A stretch of DNA of 42,773 nucleotides from Paracoccaceae bacterium (GCA_947476475.1 CANJQT010000023.1:1-42773); one strand, 5' to 3'; positions 1 to 9,168 are shown, numbered from the stretch's first letter. Numbers and translations are program-made. The notes: generated by a model not told the origin, from the letters alone.

Positions 1-1708
1 CATTGTGATCCTAATCTTTTCGCTTATGGCAATGATGTCGGTCCCTGGGAGCTTCATGCCGCCCGAAGACATTTCGCGTTTTTCCATATCCGTCGAATTG
101 CCGACCGGATCTTCTCTGGACGATACAGATCACGCAACCCAGGCGATGCGTAACCTGATCAAGGACGTCGATGGCGTGGATTCCATATTCGTTCTCGATG
201 GCTCGTCGCCAAAGGGCGATCTGGACGTGCGTCGCGCTTCGATCACAGTCGTGCTTGATCGGCTGGACCACTCTCTCCTGTTCAAGATGTCCTATCTTCT
301 GAACAAGGTTCCCGTCTTGTCCTGGTTCATACCAGAGGTCGAAAGCAACGGCCGTCAACGTCCGCAGAACGAGATTGAAGCCGAGGTATTCAAGAAACTT
401 GCTTCAGTTCCCGACGTGCGGATTTTCAAGCTGAATGACCGGGGCGAACGGGATATCTCCTTCTCGATCAGATCTTCAAGCGCGGTGGATCTGAACATCG
501 CCATGCGCGACCTGGAAACCGCCCTACGGGGTGATCCGCTTTTGGCCAATGTTTCTGCAGAGGGGGCCCTGCCCAGGCCAGAATTGCAGGTCACGCCCCG
601 CCTGGACGAAGCCGCACGCCTTGGCGTTACGACGGCGCAGATTGCGGAAACATTGCGTGTAGCGACCATCGGCGATGTGGATGCTGCTTTGGCAAAAACG
701 TCGATAGACAGCCGGCAAATCCCGGTTCGGGTGCAATTGTCAGATGATGTGCAGTCCGACATCAGCCGTATCTCGGCATTGCGGCTAACCACTGCAACAG
801 GTGCGAGCATTCCACTCTCGGCTGTCGCCGATGTTCGGCTCGGCGACGGGCCAGGGGCCATTGACCGGCTTAATCGCCAGCGCCGCGCGACAATTGGGGC
901 AAATCTGCCTGTCGGTGTGGCACTGGACACCGCCACCGAACGGTTCAGGGAAATCACCAACTCTGTCAAACTGCCGGACTCGGTGCAGATTGGCGAGGCT
1001 GGCGATGCCGAAATTCAACAAGAACTTAACGCCAGCTTCATGAATGCCATGGCGATGGGGCTGATGCTGGTGCTGACGGTTCTGATCCTGCTGTTCAAAA
1101 GCGTCATTCAGCCTTTCACCATTCTCTTTTCTCTGCCGCTGGCAATTGGTGGCGTTGCAGCGGCATTGATTATCACCGGAAACGCCATTTCAATGCCGGT
1201 GTTGATCGGGCTCTTGATGCTGATGGGTGTGGTCACGAAGAATGCCATCCTTCTGGTCGACTTTGCTGTTGAAATGCGCATTCAAGGCATGGACCGTCTG
1301 GAGGCACTGATCGAGGCCGGGCACAAACGTGCACAACCCATCGTGATGACCTCGATTGCGATGTCGGCCGGGATGTTACCGTCGGCACTGGGCGTAGGCG
1401 AGGGAGGCGCCTTCCGTGCGCCCATGGCTATTGCTGTGATTGGTGGCATCATCGTTTCGACTGTTCTTTCGTTGGTTGTCGTTCCATCTTTTTTCCTGAT
1501 CATGGATGACATTCAATACTGGCTCAGCAAGGTCTTCAGCCAAATGGTTGGTCGCAAGGAAGAAGAGCCCGATGCGCCAGATCCGTTTGTTTTGGCAGAC
1601 TCAGTCGAAGAAACCAAAGAGCAGTTGGCAGTGCTCCAGGCCAGACTGAGGGAACTGGAAGGTGAGCGCGGCGCCACGCGTCTCAATCGTGTGCAAGTGG
1701 CCGAGTAG
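1..1708 (+). CDS. RND-family efflux transporter permease, 3' part (gene starts before the window)
   Basis: This is the C-terminal half of an inner-membrane RND pump subunit (AcrB/HAE family), which exports drugs or other toxic compounds using the proton gradient. The open frame runs into the window edge with no start; a whole family member is about 1,000-1,050 residues and about 568 are visible. The piece opens with a PGSFMPPED segment, which in this family marks the beginning of the second periplasmic porter loop. It continues through that loop and then hydrophobic helices near residues 345-385, 395-425 and 470-505, including the conserved GVVTKNAILLVDFA helix. A charged, probably coiled tail of about 50 residues ends the protein. 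The membrane-fusion partner would be expected upstream, outside the window. The substrate cannot be told from sequence. Confidence 0.9.
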   Translation, partial: IVILIFSLMAMMSVPGSFMPPEDISRFSISVELPTGSSLDDTDHATQAMRNLIKDVDGVDSIFVLDGSSPKGDLDVRRASITVVLDRLDHSLLFKMSYLLNKVPVLSWFIPEVESNGRQRPQNEIEAEVFKKLASVPDVRIFKLNDRGERDISFSIRSSSAVDLNIAMRDLETALRGDPLLANVSAEGALPRPELQVTPRLDEAARLGVTTAQIAETLRVATIGDVDAALAKTSIDSRQIPVRVQLSDDVQSDISRISALRLTTATGASIPLSAVADVRLGDGPGAIDRLNRQRRATIGANLPVGVALDTATERFREITNSVKLPDSVQIGEAGDAEIQQELNASFMNAMAMGLMLVLTVLILLFKSVIQPFTILFSLPLAIGGVAAALIITGNAISMPVLIGLLMLMGVVTKNAILLVDFAVEMRIQGMDRLEALIEAGHKRAQPIVMTSIAMSAGMLPSALGVGEGGAFRAPMAIAVIGGIIVSTVLSLVVVPSFFLIMDDIQYWLSKVFSQMVGRKEEEPDAPDPFVLADSVEETKEQLAVLQARLRELEGERGATRLNRVQVAE

Positions 1709-1786
1709 AAAGACCGGCCCGACCAAGTAAGAAGCCAGTAAGATATTCGTGCTTACCCTGCTGCCAGGCAGTCGGGAGCAAACGCC

Positions 1787-1969
1787 ATGGCACGGGCCAA
1801 TCCAATCCTTAAGCAACCCGGAAAGTCTGATCCACTGGCCTACTGGCTTGAGCAGGAATCCCTGCCTCTGACGGAACCGGATTCACTTCCCGGGGGATGG
1901 TGGATTCTTCCCGTCGTCGCGGCGGGTGCGGTTCTATGGGGACTGATCTTTTGGGCTTTGCTCAGTTAG
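1787..1969 (+). CDS. small single-span membrane protein, hypothetical
   Basis: I do not recognise this 60-residue product. It has a polar, proline-rich first 38 residues and one clear hydrophobic helix at about residues 39-59 (ILPVVAAGAVLWGLIFWALL), ending almost at the membrane edge. This suggests an N-in or tail-anchored single-pass protein. The ATG has a GGGAG-like ribosome site about 8 bases upstream. It lies 78 bp after the RND pump stop on the same strand and could be a small accessory protein of the pump, but that is only positional inference. The next gene starts 82 bp later. It may also be a chance frame; the clean helix and ribosome site favour a real gene. Confidence 0.5.
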   Translation: MARANPILKQPGKSDPLAYWLEQESLPLTEPDSLPGGWWILPVVAAGAVLWGLIFWALLS

Positions 1970-2051
1970 TTCAGCCATGCCTTGATTGTCCAATATCTGC
2001 TTCCCCACGCTCTGCCTGCCCGCTAAAAGGGGGCACTTCGAGGAGAAGCCC

Positions 2052-2852
2052 ATGTCAGACCGTTCCTATCGATTCAGCCATGCCATCGTTCGTCTGCCGG
2101 CAGACAGTGCCACTGCAGGCCTGCGAGCCATTGACACTGGCGAGCCAGACATCACGCTGATCCGCGAGCACCATGCTGACTATGTTGCAGCATTGCGAAC
2201 TGAAGGAGCCACAGTCATCGAACTGCCAAAGCTCGAGTCTTTCCCGGACGCACAATTCGTCGAAGACACCGCGCTGTGCTTGCCTGAAGGGGCAGTGGTC
2301 ATGCGCCCAGGCGCGCCATCGCGGCTTGGCGAAGCGGCAGTAATGGCGCCGGTCCTTCATCGGTTTTATGATGAAGTCTTATCAATAGCAGGTCCTGGCA
2401 CGATCGAGGCGGGTGACATCCTGACAACCGAGAGCGAAATTTTGGTCGGCACATCCGCCCGCACCAATGATGCGGGGATAGCCGAACTGACTGGACTGGT
2501 GGCACGCTGGGGTTACCGGGTGCGCCGCTTGGAAACACCGCCCGGCGTTTTGCACTTTAAGACTGATTGTTCGCTGCTCGACGCGGAAACCATTCTCTCC
2601 ACTTCGCGGCTTGCAGCAGCGGGCGGTTTTTCCAACTATCGGGTGATCTACACGGCCCCGGGCGAGGAGGCTGCGGCAAATTCCATTCGCTTCAACGACG
2701 CGGTGATCGTTCCCGATGGTTTCCCTGGGACAGCCGAAGCGTTGGCGCGGGCAGGCTATAAAGTTGTGCCAGTCGGCAACAGTGAATGTGCAAAACTTGA
2801 TGGCGGCATGTCGTGCCTTTCGTTGCGCTTCTCGCCGCCAAAGGCCGGATGA
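2052..2852 (+). CDS. dimethylarginine dimethylaminohydrolase (DDAH, amidinotransferase superfamily)
   Basis: Cytosolic enzyme that hydrolyses methylated arginines to citrulline plus methylamines. The 266-residue length is normal for the bacterial family. The catalytic set is visible: a FVED motif at 69-72, Glu119, His168 in VLHFKTDCS, and the nucleophile Cys255 in LDGGMSC. Substrate-binding residues Asp66, Asp72, Arg91 and Arg137 are also in place. The reading frame is open further upstream, but I chose the ATG at 2052 because it has a strong AGGAGA ribosome site and the conserved domain begins there. A related guanidino-modifying hydrolase activity is possible, but the full DDAH residue set makes dimethylargininase the best call. 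Confidence 0.9.
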   Translation: MSDRSYRFSHAIVRLPADSATAGLRAIDTGEPDITLIREHHADYVAALRTEGATVIELPKLESFPDAQFVEDTALCLPEGAVVMRPGAPSRLGEAAVMAPVLHRFYDEVLSIAGPGTIEAGDILTTESEILVGTSARTNDAGIAELTGLVARWGYRVRRLETPPGVLHFKTDCSLLDAETILSTSRLAAAGGFSNYRVIYTAPGEEAAANSIRFNDAVIVPDGFPGTAEALARAGYKVVPVGNSECAKLDGGMSCLSLRFSPPKAG

Positions 2853-2901
2853 CGGGGCGTTGCGTTTCATGGATGCGCGCGTCTTTTGGCTCGGGGTGTA
2901 G

Positions 2902-3894
2902 ATGGGCGGCGGCAGGGACCCCTACAATGTAGTTTGCGTCGCGCAGAACGGTCGTCTGGCCTATGAATCCCTGATCTTCGCGGCCAGTTTTCGCGCCATG
3001 AACCCCGGTTTCACCGGACGTCTTCTGGTCGCAGAGCCACAGCCCGGGCCGCTATGGTCCGCAGAGACCCGTCTGCCACCCGAAGTGCGGGAGTTGCTTG
3101 GTTTTTTCGGCGCCGAAATCATCCCGTTCGAAAGCAGCGCATTTGGTGAATCATACCCCCACGGCAACAAGATCGAGTCGCTTTTGGCCCTGCCCAAAGA
3201 TGACCCTTTTCTTTTCTTTGACACGGACACCCTGTTTACCGGGCCGATGTCAGAACTTGCACTGGATTTCGACCGCCCGTCTGCCTCCATGCGGCGCGAA
3301 GGGACGTGGCCGCTTCCGCCGCTTTACGGGCCGGGCTACGGTGGCATCTGGAAGGCACTTTACGACAGGTTCGAGCTGGACTTTGATCGTTCGCTTGACC
3401 TGAGCCAACCCGATGAACATTGGGAACGTTACCTGTATTTTAATGCAGGTTGGTTCTTTTACCGCGATCCGGATGCCTTTGGCCGAAGGTTTCTGGAGTT
3501 CGCATTGTCGATCCGCGATGACGAAATGGAGGAACTGGCAAGCCAGTCGCTTGACCCCTGGCTTGATCAGGTGGCGCTGCCGCTCGTAATTCACTCTTTT
3601 TGCGGGGGCAGACCCGGACCCGGTCTGGCGGGGCTTGATGGCACAGTCAGTTGCCACTACCGCGCCCTGCCCTTGCTCTATGCGCGCGAAAGCGACCATG
3701 TGATCGCGGTGCTTGAAGAGGTCACAGCACCAAACCGTATCAAGAAGGTTCTACGCAACAGCCAAGCGGCAAAACGGCTGATCTACCAAGGCGCTGGCCA
3801 AGAGGTGCGGCGCCTGTTCGACCAAAGCAACCTGCCACACCGCGAACAGGCGATCCGCAACAGGATCAAAACGGCCGGATATTGGTTGCGATAG
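2902..3894 (+). CDS. glycosyltransferase-like protein with DXD motif
   Basis: A 330-residue soluble protein with the look of a GT-A fold nucleotide-sugar transferase. An N-terminal beta-strand (NVVCVAQ) is followed near residues 103-112 by FLFFDTDTLF, a hydrophobic strand ending in a DXD motif (Asp107-Thr-Asp109), typical of metal- and sugar-nucleotide-binding sites in GT8-like enzymes. A YFNAGWFFYR segment near 180 resembles the acceptor-side region of such enzymes. No signal peptide or membrane helix is visible. An in-frame TAG lies directly before the ATG, so this is the first possible start. The gene sits between dimethylargininase and metY without obvious functional link. The donor and acceptor are unknown, and it may be annotated elsewhere only as hypothetical. 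Confidence 0.65.
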   Translation: MGGGRDPYNVVCVAQNGRLAYESLIFAASFRAMNPGFTGRLLVAEPQPGPLWSAETRLPPEVRELLGFFGAEIIPFESSAFGESYPHGNKIESLLALPKDDPFLFFDTDTLFTGPMSELALDFDRPSASMRREGTWPLPPLYGPGYGGIWKALYDRFELDFDRSLDLSQPDEHWERYLYFNAGWFFYRDPDAFGRRFLEFALSIRDDEMEELASQSLDPWLDQVALPLVIHSFCGGRPGPGLAGLDGTVSCHYRALPLLYARESDHVIAVLEEVTAPNRIKKVLRNSQAAKRLIYQGAGQEVRRLFDQSNLPHREQAIRNRIKTAGYWLR

Positions 3895-3965
3895 CCACAC
3901 TTGCCGGTTGCCGCCCCACGGCCCTTCCCCTAACCTCGCCTCAAAGTTTCCCGAGGGAGGATTCC

Positions 3966-5252
3966 ATGACCAAGACCTACAGCTTTGATACTCTGGCTAT
4001 CCACGCAGGTGCGCACCCCGACCCGGCAACTGGGGCGCGGCAGGTACCGATCTATCAGACGACGGCATATGTATTCAAAGACGCCGATCATGCCGCGCGG
4101 CTCTTCAATCTTCAGGAGGTGGGCTACATCTATTCCCGCCTGACCAATCCGACCGTTTCGGCATTGGCCGAACGGGTCTGTGCGCTAGAGGGTGGTGCCG
4201 GTGCCATTTGCTGTTCGTCGGGACATGCCGCGCAGATAATGGCACTGTTTCCGCTTATGGGGCCAGGCAAGAATATCATCGCCTCTACAAGACTTTACGG
4301 CGGCACGATCACCCAATTCAGCCAGACGATCAAACGCTTTGGCTGGTCGGCAAAATTCGTCGATACCGACGATCTGAAAGCAGTCGAGGCGGCGGTGGAC
4401 GAAAACACCCGCGCCATCTTCTGCGAGACGATCGCCAACCCCGGCGGCTATATCAGCGATCTTGATGCGCTGGCCAAAATTGCAGACAACGTCGGACTGC
4501 CGCTGATCGTCGACAATACCACAGCGTCGCCCTACCTGTGCCGCCCGATCGAACACGGCGCGACGCTGGTTGTGCATTCGGCCACCAAATATCTGACCGG
4601 CAATGGCACTGTGACAGGTGGCGTCGTGGTAGATTCAGGCAAGTTCGACTGGTCGAAGTCGGGCAAGTTCCCGTCCCTGTCGGAACCTGAGCCCGCCTAT
4701 CACGGTCTGAATTTCCATGCGGCCCTTGGCGGCATGGCCTTCACCTTCCACTCCATCGCGATCGGCCTGCGTGATCTGGGCATGACCATGAACCCGCAGG
4801 GTGCACACTATACGCTAATGGGGATCGAAACCTTGGCTTTGCGCATGCAGCGCCATGTCGAAAATGCGCAGAAGGTCGCCACCTGGCTTGAAAAAGACCC
4901 GCGCGTTGACTTTGTGACCTACGCTGGCCTGAAGTCCTCGCCTTATCATGACCGCGTGGCACGTATCTGCCCCAAAGGGGCAGGCGCTTTGTTCACATTT
5001 GCAGTCAAAGGCGGCTATGAAGCCTGTGTGAAACTGGTCGACAGTCTGGAACTGTTCAGCCACGTGGCCAACCTCGGCGATACGCGCAGCCTGATCATCC
5101 ATTCGGCCTCTACCACGCACAGGCAATTGTCGCCGGAACAGCAAATCGCTGCAGGGGCGGCGCCGAACGTGGTGCGCCTGTCAATCGGCATCGAAGACGC
5201 CGCAGACATCATTGCGGACCTGGATCAGGCGCTGGCCAAGGCCACGGCCTGA
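3966..5252 (+). CDS. metY: O-acetylhomoserine aminocarboxypropyltransferase / sulfhydrylase
   Basis: PLP enzyme of the Cys/Met metabolism family that makes homocysteine from O-acetylhomoserine and sulfide (direct sulfhydrylation route to methionine). The protein has 428 residues, as expected. Landmarks are the YSRLTNPT motif at 56-63, a catalytic-type Tyr111 (LYGGT), Asp183 that contacts the pyridine nitrogen, and the Schiff-base Lys208 in SATKYLTG. The long insert after the lysine and the C-terminal RLSIGIED motif fit MetY rather than MetB or MetC. I chose the ATG at 3966, behind a GGGAGG ribosome site, over an open upstream extension without similarity. I looked for a SAM-II riboswitch in the 70-bp leader and saw none. 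Confidence 0.93.
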   Translation: MTKTYSFDTLAIHAGAHPDPATGARQVPIYQTTAYVFKDADHAARLFNLQEVGYIYSRLTNPTVSALAERVCALEGGAGAICCSSGHAAQIMALFPLMGPGKNIIASTRLYGGTITQFSQTIKRFGWSAKFVDTDDLKAVEAAVDENTRAIFCETIANPGGYISDLDALAKIADNVGLPLIVDNTTASPYLCRPIEHGATLVVHSATKYLTGNGTVTGGVVVDSGKFDWSKSGKFPSLSEPEPAYHGLNFHAALGGMAFTFHSIAIGLRDLGMTMNPQGAHYTLMGIETLALRMQRHVENAQKVATWLEKDPRVDFVTYAGLKSSPYHDRVARICPKGAGALFTFAVKGGYEACVKLVDSLELFSHVANLGDTRSLIIHSASTTHRQLSPEQQIAAGAAPNVVRLSIGIEDAADIIADLDQALAKATA

Positions 5253-5422
5253 TTGCCGCGATTGGAACGCAGCTCGCGCCATTTCCCCGGCGCGGGCGGT
5301 TGCGGTAACAAGCCTGCCATATCGCGGCTTTCCTAACCGGACCCGAGCGCGTATATAGGCCCACAGCATGAAACGCCCGCGACGAAAAGACGGGCAGTGA
5401 CACAGGACCCGCAGAGGATTTC

Positions 5423-5923
5423 ATGACCAAAACCCCGCATGATAGCGACGTTGCCTTTATCGAGGCGCTGGCCGAGCTTCTGAACAAGAACGAACTGGCC
5501 GAACTTTCGGTGAAGCGTGAATATGGCGAGAATGACAGCCTGAACGTGCGCGTGCAGAAATATGCCGCACCGTCACCGGTGGCGCAGATGTCTTATGCGC
5601 CTGCCCCAGCCGCCAGCCCAGCTGCTGCGGCGGCACCTGCTGCCCCTGCCCCGGCTTCTGCGGCCCCGTCTGGCGATCCTGCCAGCCATCCTGGGGTTGT
5701 CTCCTCGCCGATGGTGGGCACGGTCTACATGTCACCTGAGCCGGGCGCTGCGGTCTTCGTCTCGGTAGGAGATCAGGTCAAGGAAGGGCAGACGGTCTTG
5801 ATCATCGAAGCCATGAAGACCATGAACCACATTCCCTCGCCGCGTGCCGGCACAGTGAAGCGGCTTTTGGTCGAAGATGGCAGCCCCGTCGAATATGGCG
5901 CACCGCTCCTCATTATCGAGTGA
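5423..5923 (+). CDS. accB: biotin carboxyl carrier protein of acetyl-CoA carboxylase
   Basis: Carries the covalently bound biotin between the biotin carboxylase and carboxyltransferase halves of acetyl-CoA carboxylase, the first committed step of fatty-acid synthesis. The 166 residues show the classic layout: a short N-terminal domain (1-50), an Ala/Pro-rich flexible linker (50-90), and the biotinyl domain (about 90-166) with the biotin lysine Lys132 in EAMKTMNHI. The ATG has an AGAGGA ribosome site. It is followed after 17 bp by accC, so the two form the usual accBC operon. The 170-bp gap upstream after metY should hold the promoter, but I cannot point to a convincing one. Confidence 0.96.
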   Translation: MTKTPHDSDVAFIEALAELLNKNELAELSVKREYGENDSLNVRVQKYAAPSPVAQMSYAPAPAASPAAAAAPAAPAPASAAPSGDPASHPGVVSSPMVGTVYMSPEPGAAVFVSVGDQVKEGQTVLIIEAMKTMNHIPSPRAGTVKRLLVEDGSPVEYGAPLLIIE

Positions 5924-5940
5924 GCCCGGGAGAAATCGGC

Positions 5941-7293
5941 ATGTTCAAAAAGATCCTGATCGCGAACCGGGGCGAGATTGCGCTTCGCGTGATCCGCGCC
6001 TGTAAGGAAATGGGCATTCATTCCGTGGCTGTTCATTCGACGGCCGACGCGGATGCAATGCATGTTCGCATGGCGGACGAGTCGATTTGCATTGGCCCGA
6101 ACCCATCGTCGCAGTCCTATCTGTCGGTCCCCGCGATCGTGTCCGCCTGTGAAATCACAGGTGCGGAAGCAATCCATCCGGGCTACGGGTTTTTATCGGA
6201 AAACGCAGCCTTCGTGCAGGTTCTCGAAGATCACAACATTGTCTTCATTGGCCCTACCGCAGAACATATCCGCATCATGGGCGACAAGATCACCGCCAAG
6301 GATACAATGAAGAAATTGGGCGTACCGTGCGTGCCCGGTTCCGACGGTGGTGTTGCCGATGTGGATGAAGCCAAGCGCGTAGCGCGTGAGATCGGCTACC
6401 CGGTCATCATCAAGGCAACCGCAGGCGGCGGCGGACGCGGCATGAAGGTGGCACAGGGCGAAGACGAACTTGAAATCGCCTTCCGTACCGCCCGATCGGA
6501 AGCCAAGGCCGCCTTCGGCAATGATGAAGTCTACATGGAGAAGTATCTGCAGCGACCGCGCCACATCGAAATCCAGGTATTTGGTGATGGCAAGGGGCGC
6601 GCAGTACATCTGGGCGAACGAGACTGTTCGCTGCAACGGCGCCATCAAAAAGTGTTCGAAGAGGCCCCCGGCCCGGTCATTTCCGACGAGACGCGCGCTA
6701 AGATTGGCAAGGTCTGTGCCGATGCTGTGGCTGCGATCAACTATATCGGGGCGGGCACGATCGAGTTTCTTTATGAAGATGACGAGTTCTATTTCATCGA
6801 AATGAATACCCGCCTTCAGGTTGAACATCCGGTCACCGAGGCGATCTTCGGCGTCGATCTGGTCCGCGAACAGATCCGCGTGGCCGCAGGCCTGCCGATG
6901 GACTTCGTGCAAGAAGAGCTGCAAGTTAACGGACACGCGATTGAAGTCAGGATAAATGCCGAGAAGGTACCGGACTTCGCGCCCCGTCCAGGCCGGATCA
7001 CACAGTTTCATGCACCTGGTGGTCTTGGCGTGCGGATGGATTCGGCACTTTACGACGGCTACGTCATTCCACCTTATTATGACAGCCTGATCGGAAAGTT
7101 GATCGTTCACGGACGCGACCGCTCAGAGGCATTGGCGCGGCTGAAACGGTCCTTGTCTGAGCTGATCGTCGATGGCCAGGGCGTCGAAACCACCATCCCA
7201 CTGTTCCATGCCTTGCTGCGAGAGGACGATATCCAGACCGGCAATTATTCCATCCACTGGCTGGAAAAGTGGCTGGCGCGAACCTATGGCTGA
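5941..7293 (+). CDS. accC: biotin carboxylase subunit of acetyl-CoA carboxylase
   Basis: ATP-grasp enzyme that carboxylates the biotin on AccB using bicarbonate and ATP. The 450-residue length matches the stand-alone bacterial AccC. Landmarks in order are the N-terminal [15 protein letters not shown], the glycine-rich ATP loop GGGGRGMK near residue 165, the [12 protein letters not shown] bicarbonate/biotin region near 230, and [14 protein letters not shown] near 290 with catalytic Glu and Arg. The frame stays open upstream, but the ATG at 5941 has a GGGAGA ribosome site and matches the conserved family N-terminus. It is operonic with accB. The next gene, aat, is separated by a hairpin repeat that may end or attenuate this transcript. 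Confidence 0.97.
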   Translation: MFKKILIANRGEIALRVIRACKEMGIHSVAVHSTADADAMHVRMADESICIGPNPSSQSYLSVPAIVSACEITGAEAIHPGYGFLSENAAFVQVLEDHNIVFIGPTAEHIRIMGDKITAKDTMKKLGVPCVPGSDGGVADVDEAKRVAREIGYPVIIKATAGGGGRGMKVAQGEDELEIAFRTARSEAKAAFGNDEVYMEKYLQRPRHIEIQVFGDGKGRAVHLGERDCSLQRRHQKVFEEAPGPVISDETRAKIGKVCADAVAAINYIGAGTIEFLYEDDEFYFIEMNTRLQVEHPVTEAIFGVDLVREQIRVAAGLPMDFVQEELQVNGHAIEVRINAEKVPDFAPRPGRITQFHAPGGLGVRMDSALYDGYVIPPYYDSLIGKLIVHGRDRSEALARLKRSLSELIVDGQGVETTIPLFHALLREDDIQTGNYSIHWLEKWLARTYG

Positions 7294-7314
7294 TGCTGCT
7301 TTGGGTTAAAGATC

Positions 7315-7366
7315 GGGGGGCGCCGCCCCCCGTACCCCCCGGGATATTTGTGCCAAAATGAAAAAG
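7315..7366 (+). repeat. interspersed hairpin repeat, copy A
   Basis: A GC hairpin, GGGGGGC (7315-7321) with GCCCCCC (7325-7331), is followed by GTA and then CCCCCCGGGATATTTG and GCCAAAATGAAAAAGG. The same architecture recurs near 14628, 32110 and 35750 in this window. This copy lies between accC and aat, and its conserved tail contains the ATG used by aat. Confidence 0.75.
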
Positions 7367-8008
7367 GCACCCACATTCAAGCTAACACCAGACGTTATGC
7401 TGGCCGCCTATGCACAGGGCATTTTCCCGATGGCAGAAAGCCGCGACAGCGCGGATCTGCACTGGATCGAACCACGACTGCGTGGGATATTCGAACTTGA
7501 TAGATTTCATCTATCCCGCTCGCTGTCACACCGTATCCGCACCGGTCGCTTTGAAATAACCATCAACCGTGCCTTCATGAGCGTCGTTGAAGCTTGCGCC
7601 GCACGACCAGAAACCTGGATAAACGCACCGCTACTGGCGGTCTATGACGCTTTGCATCGCATTGGCCGCGCACACTCGCTTGAGGTCTGGGTTGACGGCG
7701 AACTTATTGGCGGAGTTTATGGGCTGTCGATCGGCCGGGCCTTCATGGGGGAAAGCATGTTTTCCCGCAGGACGGATGGATCAAAGGTCGCACTGACCTA
7801 TCTGGTCCACCGGCTCAGGCGCGCCGGGTTCTTGCTGTTTGACACTCAGTTTCTGACACCGCATCTGGCGTCACTGGGGGCCACTGAGATCCGGCAGGCA
7901 ATTTACAAGCGCCGTCTGGCTGACGCAATCACAGAAGACGCGGACTTCACCCTGCCGGGTACCCCGACACCTCAGGAATTGATACAGGATATGGCCCAGA
8001 TATCATAA
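7358..8008 (+). CDS. aat: leucyl/phenylalanyl-tRNA--protein transferase
   Basis: Transfers Leu or Phe from aminoacyl-tRNA to N-terminal Arg/Lys of proteins, creating N-degrons for ClpS/ClpAP. The 216-residue size is normal. Family signatures are the N-terminal YAQGIFPMAE segment, WINAPLLAVYDALH near 87-100, the HSLEVWVDGELIGGVYGL core near 107-124, and GESMFSR with FDTQFLTPHLASLGA toward the end. The ATG at 7358 lies within an interspersed repeat and has no good ribosome site beyond GGGAT; the next in-frame ATG, 7397, would remove residues before the conserved core, so the exact start is uncertain. The 3' end overlaps the convergent DUF2155 gene by 37 bp. Confidence 0.93.
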   Translation: MKKAPTFKLTPDVMLAAYAQGIFPMAESRDSADLHWIEPRLRGIFELDRFHLSRSLSHRIRTGRFEITINRAFMSVVEACAARPETWINAPLLAVYDALHRIGRAHSLEVWVDGELIGGVYGLSIGRAFMGESMFSRRTDGSKVALTYLVHRLRRAGFLLFDTQFLTPHLASLGATEIRQAIYKRRLADAITEDADFTLPGTPTPQELIQDMAQIS

Positions 8009-8331
8009 CGCGGATGATCCAGCGCCGAAAGCGCCGGGCTGGAGGCAATCATCCAGCCATCAAACAGCACCAGATTGCCCGTCGCGGTGATTGTGGCATG
8101 GGCAAAGGCATCCGCCGACGGGTTGTCACTGGGAAAACGGCAGTCGCTGACTGTGATGCTCAGCGGTCCAAGACTGGCGGTCTGGCCGTTCAATATCGCA
8201 AGGTCGATCGTCGTGCCTGCCACCTTATCCAGACCGCGCATCACAGCGCCCTTGCCGCTGGCAACATCCTGAGCCAGAGCAGGAAACAACCCTGCCGAAA
8301 TCAGCACCAAAGCGGCACCAAATCTGATCAC
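7972..8331 (-). CDS. DUF2155 exported protein
   Basis: A 119-residue protein of the alphaproteobacterial DUF2155 family, function unknown. An N-terminal signal peptide is clear (FGAALVLISAGLFPALAQ, residues 4-21), so the mature protein should be periplasmic. Conserved family features are LDKVAGTTIDL, a Cys near residue 63 (ISVTVSDCRF-like stretch), GWMIASSPALSALDHP and the Cys close to the end (IWAISC). The start is a GTG overlapping the mlaD stop in a GTGA arrangement, pointing to translational coupling with mlaD and NDUFA12. That shared operon suggests an envelope role, but this is inference. Its last 12 codons overlap the convergent aat gene. Confidence 0.88.
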   Translation of the reverse strand: MIRFGAALVLISAGLFPALAQDVASGKGAVMRGLDKVAGTTIDLAILNGQTASLGPLSITVSDCRFPSDNPSADAFAHATITATGNLVLFDGWMIASSPALSALDHPRYDIWAISCINS

Positions 8332-8789
8332 GACGACTCCTCGGATCCGGCAGCCTTGCCAACGAACTTCATCAACAGCTGAATCAAGCCGACGGCACCC
8401 TGAGTGTCCAAAACCTCGGCGCCGGCCTCCAGCGTGACGGGGCTGCCGCCCGGCTGAATTTCGACGAAATTGCCGCCCAAGAGACCTTCGGATGAAATCA
8501 GAATAGTGCTGTCATCAGGTATGCTGACCCCGTCCTTCACACTGAAGGTAGCGTCTGCGTAATACGTCTCCGGGTTCAGGTCGAGTCGGGTGACTGAACC
8601 AACCTTGACACCGGCAAGGCGCACATCCGTACCTACGGATACGCCATCGACCGACCGAAAGCTGGCCTTCAACAGGTAGCTGCCAGTGCTGACGCCAACA
8701 TTGGGCGCAAGCCCTGCATAGACGGCAAAGGCCAAGGCAACCGCCAGAACCCCCGCACCGGTCAGAACTTCGGACATATCCTCAGCCAT
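8328..8789 (-). CDS. mlaD: MlaD/MCE-domain lipid-trafficking protein
   Basis: Inner-membrane anchored MCE-domain protein, the substrate-binding component of an Mla-type phospholipid transporter that maintains outer-membrane lipid asymmetry. The 153 residues show one N-terminal membrane helix (about 8-28, VLTGAGVLAVALAFAVYAGL) and one MCE domain with VSVGTDVRLAGVKVGSV and a GLLGGNFVEIQPGG motif. I chose the ATG at 8789, one base after the NDUFA12 stop; longer upstream frames read through NDUFA12. The ATPase and permease (MlaF, MlaE) are not in the window. In Rhodobacterales this gene next to NDUFA12 and DUF2155 is a familiar order. Confidence 0.9.
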   Translation of the reverse strand: MAEDMSEVLTGAGVLAVALAFAVYAGLAPNVGVSTGSYLLKASFRSVDGVSVGTDVRLAGVKVGSVTRLDLNPETYYADATFSVKDGVSIPDDSTILISSEGLLGGNFVEIQPGGSPVTLEAGAEVLDTQGAVGLIQLLMKFVGKAAGSEESS

Positions 8790-8790
8790 G

Positions 8791-9168
8791 TCAGGCCTCC
8801 GGCGACCAGGCCTCGTAATCCTGCAGCGCAACGGGCTTGGCGCTGCGGATCGAGCCTGAAGGAGCATAGGCAAGGGCTGTTCCGGTCAGGTTTTCCTGAT
8901 GCGGTTTTTCCCAAGGCTTGTGTTTCAGCGCGGTCTTGGTGGGAGGATCGTTCCAAGTGAAGTGCAACCAGCCATGCCAGTCCGGACTGACACGCGATGC
9001 TTCGCATTCACCGTTGAAAATCACCCAGCGGCGCTTTCCGTCCTTGGTCTGGTAAAAGCGGTTTCCTTGGGCATCCTCGCCTACCTTGACGCCGCGACGC
9101 CAGGTGAAAAGCTGGGTTCCAAGCGTCTGGCCATTCCACCAGGTCAGCAGGCGCAGCAGGAATTTCAT
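8791..9168 (-). CDS. NADH:ubiquinone oxidoreductase subunit NDUFA12 (B17.2 family)
   Basis: Accessory subunit of respiratory complex I, shared by alphaproteobacteria and mitochondria. The 125 residues carry the family core: [17 protein letters not shown] (positions 10-26), [23 protein letters not shown] and the [15 protein letters not shown] stretch, then a proline-rich [15 protein letters not shown] region. The ATG at 9168 has a strong GGAGG ribosome site 8 bases upstream, so I preferred it to the longer open frame. It heads a three-gene leftward unit with mlaD and the DUF2155 gene, with a one-base gap to mlaD. Confidence 0.94.
   Translation of the reverse strand: MKFLLRLLTWWNGQTLGTQLFTWRRGVKVGEDAQGNRFYQTKDGKRRWVIFNGECEASRVSPDWHGWLHFTWNDPPTKTALKHKPWEKPHQENLTGTALAYAPSGSIRSAKPVALQDYEAWSPEA

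Noticed and set aside
3895-3965. SAM-II riboswitch upstream of metY
   Set aside because: The 71-bp leader lacks the conserved SAM-II pseudoknot core (the CGCTAAAGAGG-like part); only a 5-bp CCTCG/CGAGG stem is visible.
6193-7110. 305-codon open frame antisense to accC
   Set aside because: accC is fully conserved over this stretch; the antisense product has no motif and no ribosome site.
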